Assembly (NCBI RefSeq): GCF_964340395.1
Contig: NC_135553.1
Location: forward strand, 19,604,849-19,649,848
Source of the DNA: Glandiceps talaboti
Taxonomy: Eukaryota > Hemichordata > Enteropneusta > Spengelidae
Length of the DNA stretch: 45,000 nt
Direction of reading: 5' to 3'
Every line of letters starts with the position of its first letter. Positions within the stretch are counted from its first letter, which is position 1. A model generated the notes under the pieces. It had not been told where the DNA came from. It saw nothing but the letters and a program-made list of their open reading frames with translations, and made no database searches. This document shows positions 1-14,263 of the stretch, in pieces. The translations under genes were made by a program, and so were the position numbers.

Positions 1-395
1 GTCCTGACAAGGGCTATCAAATAGGGTTCCGTCCTTCCGTCCGTCCGTCTGTGCTGAGTGCGTTCACCCTCATATCTCTGGCATGCACCAACCGATTTCA
101 ACAAAACTCCAGCACAAAGGTAACGTACTATGTGTCACATATACACGTCACTTCATTTTATGACCAATTCAAATATAAACCTTCAATTTGAAGAACAAAC
201 TTAAATTTTCAGAATACTTTGTTATATAACAACTTGTCACATTAACTGTTACAGAAACACTCGAAATACTGTAACAGTAAATTCTTATTGTAATGAGTGA
301 GTACTTGTCAGAGCTCATGACAGACATTTCTTATTTGATATCAACATGACCGAACAACAAATTACTAACTCCTGGAGAATTATTTTCATTTTTAG
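1..395. other. Left-edge non-coding DNA with dispersed-repeat start
   Basis: No exon is supported here. Bases from about 28 to 120 have the CCGTCCGTCCGTCTG run followed by a sentence-like stretch ending in 'ccaaccgatttcaacaaaactcc', a layout I associate with dispersed repeats of marine invertebrate genomes. The rest is AT-rich and ends in the pyrimidine tract and AG (394-395) that precede the first visible exon of the TPR gene. Family assignment is by memory of style only. Confidence 0.35.
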
Positions 396-3559
<3,164 letters not shown>

Positions 3560-4233
3560 GTTAACTAGCATGCATATTGTGCATTTTGGGTGAGAATTTT
3601 GAAATTTGGCATGCATGCATGCATGTTCAACTTTTGTGTGGAATTTTTTTCTAATATGAAGCTTACCCATAATTCGAAGACAAAGACATACTTTATGACA
3701 AACAGACTTCCCCAAAGAAATATTGTCAGGTCAAACATGTCATAAATTGTAACCTATTTATAGAACTTGTGGACTATAGGTCATTTGATCTGAGATTTGT
3801 TGGTCTGAGATTTGATACAGGAAATCAATTTTCCTTGATTTGGTTAGAGAAAATGCTTTGCTCTTCAAATATTATCGTTCGTTGCTGTCGAATTGGTGTG
3901 GTAGACCGTGACAGTCATCAGGAATATTATGTTTCTCCCCAATAATCCTTGATGGGAGTTCCGCAACCAGCACATTTCTTCTTGCGCATTTTAAATTATC
4001 AGATGGTCTACACAATGTGAATGTAAAATTAAATTTGACTGCGATTGATGCGACCATACCACACTGATTGGTGTCAAATGAGTAACTAATCATAATGACG
4101 AAGTTAGCTAGAATGTCAAGTTGACCAACACTGGGGGCGCACTTCTATCCTAATAACCAATATTGAGTGTTCCCCAAAATTATACGAAGTTAAACTTTGA
4201 TCTGTGATGTGGTTATAACTACATGTACTTGTA

Positions 4234-4236
<3 letters not shown>
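3560..4236. other. Intergenic, no gene seen
   Basis: This stretch lies between the TPR stop codon and the PLE/(TA)n nest. It includes a short GCATGCATGCATGCATG run near 3609. Short open frames show no recognisable motif or splice context. Confidence 0.6.

Positions 4237-4297
<61 letters not shown>
4237..4297. repeat. (TA)n tract
   Basis: A pure AT dinucleotide run that directly abuts the HHR-bearing PLE tail fragment starting at 4298. Confidence 0.97.
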
Positions 4298-4300
<3 letters not shown>

Positions 4301-4383
4301 TTGGTAGTACTGGAACTCTTTCTTGGGTGTAACTCGGAGTTTCACGCATATTGCGATCATCAGACACTCTCACTCTCACTCTC

Positions 4384-4386
<3 letters not shown>
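4298..4386 (-). mobile_element. PLE tail fragment (hammerhead module)
   Basis: Bases 4298-4370 repeat the tail of the adjacent element (4746-4818). After the shared CAGACACTCT, this copy diverges into CACTCT repeats and then (TA)n. It is an isolated terminal fragment with no coding part, carrying the ribozyme core on the minus strand. Confidence 0.85.
4316..4370 (-). ncRNA. Hammerhead ribozyme core, distal helix I altered
   Basis: Read on the minus strand: GTGT-CTGATGA-TCGC-AATAT-GCGT-GAAA, helix III ACTC-C-GAGT, then T and ACAC. The 4-bp proximal helix I (GTGT/ACAC) is intact. The upstream CCTC found in other copies is replaced by GAGAGTGAG sequence, so the distal helix I pairing is lost. 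Confidence 0.5.
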
Positions 4387-4452
<66 letters not shown>

Positions 4453-4519
4453 TATACATACATACATACATACATATATATAACATACACACATACTGCA
4501 CACACATACACACACACAC

Positions 4520-4595
<76 letters not shown>

Positions 4596-4596
4596 C
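4387..4596. repeat. (TA)n/(CATA)n/(CA)n composite
   Basis: Long TA runs with a central CATACA/CACACA section separate the isolated tail fragment from the terminal module of the PLE dimer. Confidence 0.95.
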
Positions 4597-4650
4597 TCGG
4601 TGAGTATCAATCTGCTATAAGACAGTGCTCTATACCGCAGTGGCAGAGCG

Positions 4651-4652
<2 letters not shown>

Positions 4653-4745
<93 letters not shown>
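4653..4745. repeat. (TA)n expansion inside PLE tail
   Basis: The run interrupts the sequence that reads GCGTAATAGTTTTGG in the copies at 8072-8087 (minus view) and 43810-43824. It therefore looks like expansion of an internal TA and not an element boundary. Confidence 0.85.
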
Positions 4746-4748
<3 letters not shown>

Positions 4749-4763
4749 TTGGTAGTACTGGAA

Positions 4764-4822
4764 CTCTTTCTTGGGTGTAACTCGGAGTTTCACGCATATT
4801 GCGATCATCAGACACTCTGAGG
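4764..4822 (-). ncRNA. Type I hammerhead ribozyme in PLE tail (locus 1, minus arm)
   Basis: The minus strand gives CCTC-AGA-GTGT, CTGATGA, TCGC-AATAT-GCGT, GAAA, ACTC-C-GAGT, T, ACAC and a distal GAG. Helix I pairs GTGT/ACAC and CTC/GAG around internal loops. Helix III is a minimal 4-bp stem, as known for PLE-borne hammerheads. The base pair next to the core in helix II is U-U, a deviation that may lower activity. Predicted cleavage is after the T following GAGT. Confidence 0.7.
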
Positions 4823-5019
4823 CCTACTCTCTGGGTGTGCTGTATATATAGAGTGTAGACAATAGAAATACCATCACTATTGTATGTGTCGGTGGGTAGG
4901 TGTTGTATGTGTGGAGGTGTTGGTTGTTATTGTGTGGGTTATTGGGTGCGGACAAGTAAGTGTTGGCGGGTTGTTCCATGTTGGGCTTTGATGTTCCGTT
5001 AGTTAACGGGTTTAGTAGT

Positions 5020-6684
5020 TTAGGTGATAGATGCTCTATTGAAGCTGGACAAATAAAACTTATTCTCGTGTCGGCATTTGGATATCAACTCAGTTCTTTT
5101 GTTTAGTGTGGAGCTTTTGTCTGCTTTAATAATAGTTAGTTTTTCGGTTAAACACAGGTTGCATCGTTTTGTTTTATTGGTGTATGCTTGGGCTTTCTTG
5201 TTGATGGACCAGGATACGGAAAAAGGCTCATTGTTTCTTTTCAGTTTCCAAATGTGTTTTGATAGTTCTGTGCTGTTTTCGTGTTTTTCATGTTTGAATG
5301 ACTGTTTGTGGTTGGCGTATCTCTGTTTGAAGTTGTTCTCTGTTAGACCGATATATACTTTTGTTTGTTTTCCGTGGACGGTGGCTTGGTATACGATGTT
5401 TTCCGTTTGGCATTCGCCGTTCAGAGGGCAGGTGTCTTTCTGTCTGCAATTACAGGGTTTTTGAGTGGGTTTAGTTTCGCTGTTGGAGATGGTGGCGTTA
5501 TGCGCTTTGATTATGGTAGCCATGTTTGGCATGCAGCTATAACTGACTTTGACATTGTTTCTGTTGAATATTTTGTGTAACTTAGAGTCTGCTGGGAAAT
5601 GTTTTGTGATTAGGTTGAGGAATCGTTTGCCTACATTGGTGGCTACATTTTTGCTGTATGGTGGGTTAAACCAGATGGTGTTTCTATTTCTGTTTTTCTT
5701 GTTTTTCTGCGTCGGGGTGCTGGTGTACGTGATGTTCTCTTTGTGGCCGCTGGTTTTTAGTGCATTTTGGTACAGTGGGGCTGCCTGGTTGAAGATGTGT
5801 TCGTCGGATGATATGTCGGAAATTCTACGGCCGATGGCTGACGATATGTTCTTGATGATGCTGGGTGGGTGGTTAGACTGCGTGTGTATATACATGGGGT
5901 TGTCGTTGGGTTTCCTGTAAGGGTAATATTTACCGTTGTTGAGGTTGAGCGTTATGTCTAGAAAGTTGACGGTTTTCAGATTGGTGAGTATGGTTATTTT
6001 TAACCCCATGGCTTTGAAGGTTTTAGTTATGTCTTTTCTGATACTTTCTGATTTACTTCCGGTGATGTTCTTGAAGGCGGCTAGTCCGTCGTCCCTATAT
6101 AGACCTATGTTTTCTTTACCGTATTTTTTGGCTAATTTGTGTAGCATGAATATTCCGACCAGTTCGCATATTTCGGCCCCGTCGTTGCTTCCCATTGTGA
6201 CGTCAAATGATCCATTGCTATTCTTTTTTACCCATGGTTTGGTTTTATCAAAGAGTAGAGATTTCCGCGCGTGCATGATAATTTGTTTGTCTTCATCTGA
6301 TATGGTGGTGTATTGGCCGGCAAATTTGAGGGATTCTAATAACAATTTTTCGGTTATGGATGGGTAAAAGTCGCATATGTCGAAGCAGGCGAAAGTGTGT
6401 TTGTTTTTGTCATCTAAGTTCTTGAACCATTCGATGACTGACATAGAATTTTTCCATTGGTTGACGGCGACTATGGGTCTTATGTTTTGGAGGATGGTGT
6501 CAAGTATTTTTTTGCTAATAATGCCTATCTCGCTTTTTGCGGGGTTGATTAGTCTGCAAGGTAAACTGTGTTCGAAATTGTCTTTATGGTCTTTTAACGT
6601 TATAAAAGCTTCTTTCTTGGCGAGTATTTCAGTCCTATCGTCTAAATCGAGTTTTTGTGCTATACTTTTTGCTTCTGCGTTAAT
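5020..6684 (-). pseudogene. Penelope-like reverse transcriptase + GIY-YIG endonuclease, N-terminally truncated
   Basis: One uninterrupted frame of about 554 codons runs from the dimer junction at about 6684 to TAA at 5020-5022. It contains RT finger sequence AFITLKDHKD and PCRLINPAKSEIG, motif A CFDICDFYPSI, and the catalytic box [14 protein letters not shown] follows. Next comes a cysteine linker CNCRQKDTCPLNGEC typical of PLEs, and then a C-terminal GIY-YIG nuclease with IVYQATV, VYIGLTENNFKQRYANHKQ and ELSKHIWKLK, closing with CNLCLTEKL. Full-length PLE proteins are usually near 800 residues, so an N-terminal part is absent. An internal ATG at 6444 is probably not the native start. Lack of internal stops implies a recent insertion. 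Confidence 0.93.
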
Positions 6685-7797
6685 GCCAAAAAATACGGTA
6701 AAGAAAACATAGGTCTATATAGGGACGACGGACTAGCCGCCTTCAAGAACATCACCGGAAGTAAATCAGAAAGTATCAGAAAAGACATAACTAAAACCTT
6801 CAAAGCCATGGGGTTAAAAATAACCATACTCACCAATCTGAAAACCGTCAACTTTCTAGACATAACGCTCAACCTCAACAACGGTAAATATTACCCTTAC
6901 AGGAAACCCAACGACAACCCCATGTATATACACACGCAGTCTAACCACCCACCCAGCATCATCAAGAACATATCGTCAGCCATCGGCCGTAGAATTTCCG
7001 ACATATCATCCGACGAACACATCTTCAACCAGGCAGCCCCACTGTACCAAAATGCACTAAAAACCAGCGGCCACAAAGAGAACATCACGTACACCAGCAC
7101 CCCGACGCAGAAAAACAAGAAAAACAGAAATAGAAACACCATCTGGTTTAACCCACCATACAGCAAAAATGTAGCCACCAATGTAGGCAAACGATTCCTC
7201 AACCTAATCACAAAACATTTCCCAGCAGACTCTAAGTTACACAAAATATTCAACAGAAACAATGTCAAAGTCAGTTATAGCTGCATGCCAAACATGGCTA
7301 CCATAATCAAAGCGCATAACGCCACCATCTCCAACAGCGAAACTAAACCCACTCAAAAACCCTGTAATTGCAGACAGAAAGACACCTGCCCTCTGAACGG
7401 CGAATGCCAAACGGAAAACATCGTATACCAAGCCACCGTCCACGGAAAACAAACAAAAGTATATATCGGTCTAACAGAGAACAACTTCAAACAGAGATAC
7501 GCCAACCACAAACAGTCATTCAAACATGAAAAACACGAAAACAGCACAGAACTATCAAAACACATTTGGAAACTGAAAAGAAACAATGAGCCTTTTTCCG
7601 TATCCTGGTCCATCAACAAGAAAGCCCAAGCATACACCAATAAAACAAAACGATGCAACCTGTGTTTAACCGAAAAACTAACTATTATTAAAGCAGACAA
7701 AAGCTCCACACTAAACAAAAGAACTGAGTTGATATCCAAATGCCGACACGAGAATAAGTTTTATTTGTCCAGCTTCAATAGAGCATCTATCACCTAA
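6685..7797 (+). pseudogene. PLE RT/endonuclease fragment starting just before the YRDDG box
   Basis: The PLE-derived frame begins at KKYGKENIGLYRDDG. It then matches the minus-arm protein through the cysteine linker and GIY-YIG domain to the same C-terminus (TAA at 7795-7797). RT fingers and motif A (FDICDFYPSI) are absent, so it cannot encode a working RT. The frame stays open upstream to an ATG at 6655, but that part is antisense to the other arm and is chance sequence. Confidence 0.9.
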
Positions 7798-7994
7798 ACT
7801 ACTAAACCCGTTAACTAACGGAACATCAAAGCCCAACATGGAACAACCCGCCAACACTTACTTGTCCGCACCCAATAACCCACACAATAACAACCAACAC
7901 CTCCACACATACAACACCTACCCACCGACACATACAATAGTGATGGTATTTCTATTGTCTACACTCTATATATACAGCACACCCAGAGAGTAGG

Positions 7995-8053
7995 CCTCAG
8001 AGTGTCTGATGATCGCAATATGCGTGAAACTCCGAGTTACACCCAAGAAAGAG
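7995..8053 (+). ncRNA. Type I hammerhead ribozyme in PLE tail (locus 1, plus arm)
   Basis: CTGATGA is at 8006-8012, GAAA at 8026-8029, and helix III ACTC-C-GAGT at 8029-8037. Predicted cleavage is after T8038. Proximal helix I pairs GTGT 8002-8005 with ACAC 8039-8042; distal CTC 7996-7998 pairs with GAG 8051-8053. Helix II is CGC/GCG with a closing U-U mismatch at 8013/8025 and a 5-nt loop. Confidence 0.7.
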
Positions 8054-8129
8054 TTCCAGTACTACCAAAACTATTACGCTCTGCCACTGCGGTATAGAGC
8101 ACTGTCTTAGCAGATTGATACTCACCGAG

Positions 8130-8130
<1 letters not shown>

Positions 8131-8200
<70 letters not shown>
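8131..8200. repeat. (TA)n tract bordering PLE
   Basis: A 70-bp pure TA run immediately outside the plus arm, followed by TTCTTCTTCTTC. Confidence 0.97.
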
Positions 8201-8203
<3 letters not shown>

Positions 8204-8455
8204 TTCTTCTTCTTTTGTATCCATGTAGATTGAAGACTTGCTGAAAAAGCTAAACTGAGATGAACACGTGGACGTTCCTTTGTCAAGGTGCCTATATGTA
8301 ATTGTATGCGCACATCAAAGAAGCATTCTCTGAAGTCTGTGTGATTTATGATTGTGGTGTGTCCGAGTCATAATACTAATATTTGGTTGTGATAAATGTT
8401 ACATTTAATATGTGAAATTTATGTATAGAACTACAGAAATTAGTAGTCAGTGATA

Positions 8456-8504
8456 AACTTTGATTGGTTGCTGATAAAGACTTTGTCAGCAACCAATCAA
8501 AGTT
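8456..8504. repeat. Perfect 19-bp hairpin
   Basis: AACTTTGATTGGTTGCTGA and its exact reverse complement are separated by 11 nt (TAAAGACTTTG, itself partly self-complementary). It may be a fold-back remnant or structured RNA; no wider homology is visible. Confidence 0.75.
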
Positions 8505-9294
8505 AAAGTATATACTCTGTTATGTGTCTGTCTTCCACATTTCCGATACTTTATAAGATATATCTTTTAGTTGTCTCTCTCTCCTCTCCTCCTCCAGAAT
8601 GACAGAGGAATTATCTGTATGTATATGTTCTTCATACGCAACTCGGACTTTGATCAATCCTATATTGATTCAGATCAGATGATGTAATTTCAGTTTGGTG
8701 TGTTATAATCCGTCCCATATTAGAAGTGGATTATTTATAGATTTGACAAATAAATTTTCAATATGAATATAGTGTAGAGAAGTTGCTATGAACTTGCCAC
8801 TGTACATTTGTTTATCCAGACCTTACCGTCACAGTCGACCATGGTAAAGTGACCATATCGTAGTATTCATGGTAAAAAACGATACTTACGTTACAGTTAG
8901 CACTAGCAAGTGATTCAGAGCAAATTAAACAAATATCTCTGTGTGTGTGCGCACGCGCGTGCGTGTGTGTGTGTGAGATGTTGATAAAGTGACTGTATAC
9001 AATCATGAACATGTTATACTTAAATGAAATAAAATTTCATAGAGTGATGTTTTAAATAACTTAAATTTTAAGTGTCCATATGTTTTGATTTATGCATGAT
9101 TTGAAATAAATTTAAATTTATGTTAATGTGGCATTTGAGTTGCTATTCTTTTTGTTCCTTGTTCGGGATTTTTTTCCCAATTCACAGGAATATGATGGTA
9201 AAATATAAAAATATATCAAATGTATCAATAGCATAGTATACGGGTTTAAGACTTAGCATAAACTCAACATGGTTGGGCATACAGCAGTCACCTT

Positions 9295-9296
<2 letters not shown>

Positions 9297-9362
<66 letters not shown>
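9297..9362. repeat. (CA)n microsatellite
   Basis: About 33 CA units, uninterrupted. Confidence 0.98.
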
Positions 9363-9364
<2 letters not shown>

Positions 9365-9943
9365 TATTCTGACAAGTTACCTAAAATATAATGCTTTAAC
9401 ATTATGAGTCAGTTGGAATTTTCAAGGTGTGAACTTTGCCTTTGCAAAACGAAACGAAAGTCCGATGGTCAAAATGCTGCTTCGGTAAATGTCGGAAACG
9501 TGAAACATTCTTTGGCAACCTGAGGGCCTGGTAATCCTCAATTTTTTTTTCTGGTAAAGAACATTTATTGAATGTTGTTGTTCTTTTAACAAAAATGTAT
9601 CCACATAGTTTCAAGGTACACAGGACAAGTCTTCTATTCATATCCCTAGGGTTCAAAGCAATCGTCGTAAAACCACCACACCTCTTTATGGTAACGATAG
9701 AGCAATACCATTTTACAACAGCGGGAAAGGCTATCCTGGCTTACTAACGTGTTGTACTCGACAAGTCAGATATAACCCCCACAATTCAAATACTAATAAT
9801 AAGAACCGTGGGCAAATTATATTTATTGGATGTATATTTGCATAGTTGATTTGAAGTCTTCGTAAATTTAATGTATATCAAAAAACGACTCTCAAATATA
9901 ATCTGCTATTGAAGCTTTGGAAAGTATCAGATCTTCAACATTC

Positions 9944-10096
9944 AGACAGACAGACAGACGCAGACACACAGACAGACAGACAGACACACAGACACACACA
10001 CACACATACCCACCCAACCAACTACATCCATCCATACATACATACATACATACATACATACATACATACATACATACATACATACATACATACACA
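9944..10096. repeat. (GACA)n/(CA)n/(CATA)n microsatellite
   Basis: GACA units, then CA, then about 17 CATA units, close to the 3' end of the coiled-coil gene. Confidence 0.95.
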
Positions 10097-10192
10097 CATA
10101 AGTTATTGTCATCATACAGTTGAATAACAAAAAAGTAAAAACTTACACAACTGAAAATGAGACTAGTTTTGTTTAAAAATCAAAACAATATT

Positions 10193-12000
<1,808 letters not shown>

Positions 12001-13293
12001 GATTACTTCTGTATAGATACAACAAGAGGAAAAACCGCAAGCACGTCAGTCTACATGTGACAGACGCTCTGTGTTTTGGTATTCGATCATGTGAAGAACG
12101 TCCGAACGTCCGAACGAAGACGCGACGTTCGAACTTCTAAGGTTAAGATCTCGTAGAATATCGCGCGAAATTACTTCATTGCGCCATGCAAAAAAAGTTA
12201 TTCCGGGCATCTCTACTGATGAAAAGAATGTATATAAACTGTATAAAATTGATCAACTTATTGGTTAGTTTATGTAACTATCTATGTAGTTTATCTGGTA
12301 ATAGTAGGCTCATATTATAGGCCCTATTTAGGTTTTGTAAAGGAGACCAACTTCCATGCAAAGGATGTGAATGTTGATAAAACTTGGTCAAATTATTTAC
12401 ACCTTTGAAAGTTGAAAACTGATATCGCATTTTGTACATTTCGTTAAACCATTTACCTCGTTATTGTGTCTAAGATCGACTAGTAATTAAGGCTTTTTGG
12501 TATAAATTGGTCAAAGGTCGAATAGCGCTGTCATCATATGTGTACAACGAACATTATAGATTTAATTAGAATAACATTACCCTAACACATGTACATATTT
12601 CCAATTTGGTGAATTTTTCCACAGAATTCATTGATCTACATATGAACTTATACAGCGTAATGATCAGCAAAACTCTCCCAATTCAATTGTAGGTCTTTGA
12701 TATAGAAAGGATTTTTCATACTTAGCTCGTTTCCTCCATGTAGAATATTTTTCCATGACCATGAGAGTTTAGTGTAATTTATTCCAATCAGGTTATTAAA
12801 AGATATTGCGATTGGGATAATAATTCCCAAAAAAACCCACAAGTGAGCACGCTGCCACAGACACAGACCAGACTAGACACAGAGACGAGACAGAGACAGA
12901 GACATACACAGACACATGTACAGTCACAAGCACATATACATATTCCTACCTACCTACCTACCCACCTACCTACAGAAAGTCATCTATTTTAATTTTATTC
13001 AAAGTGATTTACGTTTAAATTTGACATCATTTTTGCTTGTTTATTTCATTCAGCAGCGGTTATCAACATATCCAATGTGATGTTTTCACATTTACCTGCA
13101 TCGCGACAACTCAACACAAGATATACAGGACAAAATCCCATTTGGTCACTTTAATGTCACGGATTGCAGAGGTGTCGCAGGAAGCTTGCATTGCAAATGT
13201 AAAATGTATTAATTTGTTAATAGCTGTGACGTGTGCTCTATATATATTTGAAGAATTACTAGATATTGCATGCAATGCCTACATCAAATACTG

Positions 13294-13310
13294 AACACTA
13301 GAGGGCGCCA
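13294..13310 (+). promoter_or_regulatory. CTCF-like motif 1
   Basis: AACACTAGAGGGCGCCA fits the CTCF core consensus CCASYAGRKGGCRS except at its first base. Binding is an inference. Confidence 0.45.
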
Positions 13311-14247
13311 TTTATCAGACGAGGAGTTTGCTTCACACAATCACTAGACCTAGTGGCTAGGTAGCACTAAATGTATAAGGTTTGTGTACAGCTAGCATAT
13401 TTACAACAGTGGCAAACTGGACTTTTGATCAAGTACTAACATGAAATAATTCCACCACAGAAAAATGTCAGTGATGGAGCATACAATACATAGACACACA
13501 CATTACACACTTTGCATGCATTTATTGAGTAAATAACATCACAAAAATAGACATCATAGCTTTCAATACTTTTATTGAATTCTGTCACTCTTACTCACTC
13601 ACACAATGTAAATCTGGAGAGAAGATAAAGCAGGTTTTTTACATGAATATAGTGGAAAAATACTATAAAAATTATCATTTCTTTATAAAGAACATTGCAT
13701 AGTAGGTTTTTTGGTAATACATTATATTATCAAAGGCAAACCTTATCAGAAGCACGGAAAATTACATCATGATTTGCGAAGGTCAACATGAAATTTTCTT
13801 GATATATTTTTGTAAATATTAACAATATGTATGGCATATCCTCCAGAAGTTATAAATGATATTGTTGAAATGTTTTGTATCTTGAGGCACTTTTGTTGTC
13901 ATTTTACACCTAATACCATGACATTCCTGCTCTCAAACTTCATCTGCACAACCAAATTTGAGAGACTTGGGTAATTTCTGGGTTCACATTTCATAATTTT
14001 TAGTTTCAACATATTACTTCTACAAGAAATTATTTGGGAATGCCTTTTGAATATAAAAGTAGATACACACTATTTAAACAGAGGTACAAATCACAACATT
14101 GGTCTGTATTGACTTCGGACACAATGTGCAAACGTTGATGGGTATAGACCTGCGTTCCCAACCATTTACTGGAACATCAACTTGCAAGGGACATGCAGTG
14201 TTTGGTAATTATGCCATAGTGTATCTTATTCCCCCACACCAGTACTT

Positions 14248-14263
14248 AACACTAGAGGGCGCT
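14248..14263 (+). promoter_or_regulatory. CTCF-like motif 2
   Basis: AACACTAGAGGGCGCT shares 15 identical bases with the motif at 13294, in the same orientation, about 950 bp away. Confidence 0.45.

Larger units (their letters stand above)
4595..6684 (-). mobile_element. Penelope-like element, minus-strand arm of head-to-head dimer
   Basis: From high to low coordinates this arm holds the RT/endonuclease frame (6684 to 5020), a 3' untranslated tail with a hammerhead motif (4822-4764), and a 60-bp terminal module (4652-4595) ending beside (TA)n. In other copies the terminal and hammerhead modules are joined through a single TA (GCGTAATAGTTTT); here that TA has expanded to about 93 bp (4653-4745). 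The 5' end stops at about 6684 where the inverted partner begins, so the N-terminal part of the RT is missing. PLEs move by target-primed reverse transcription and usually encode RT plus a GIY-YIG nuclease. Confidence 0.92.
6685..8130 (+). mobile_element. Penelope-like element, plus-strand arm of head-to-head dimer
   Basis: This is an inverted copy of the sequence at 4746-6131, joined to the minus arm at about 6685 within the shared string GCCAAAAAATACGG. It runs outward through the C-terminal half of the RT, the endonuclease, the 3' UTR, the hammerhead (7995-8053) and the terminal module, ending CACCGAGT at 8130 next to (TA)n. The 553 bp 6132-6684 are not duplicated and form the spacer between arms. 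Confidence 0.92.
8201..10192. other. Intergenic region with hairpin and microsatellites
   Basis: No gene is supported. It holds a 19-bp hairpin (8456-8504), a short alternating GTGCGC run near 8941, (CA)n, and GACA/CATA repeats. The minus-strand open frame at 9402-9656 has no splice context or recognisable domain. Confidence 0.6.

Noticed and set aside
4237-4820. CRISPR-like alternation of repeats and spacers
   Set aside because: The alternation is (TA)n with PLE tail modules in a eukaryotic genome; unit sizes are irregular and there are no direct repeats of CRISPR type.
5078-6712. Plus-strand frames over the PLE minus arm (and the equivalents at 6660-7739 and 44147-44857)
   Set aside because: They are antisense to the RT/endonuclease frame, identical in all copies because the DNA is identical, and have no domain content.
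9402-9656. Minus-strand 84-codon frame
   Set aside because: No motif and no splice partners in phase; an overlapping frame is equally open.
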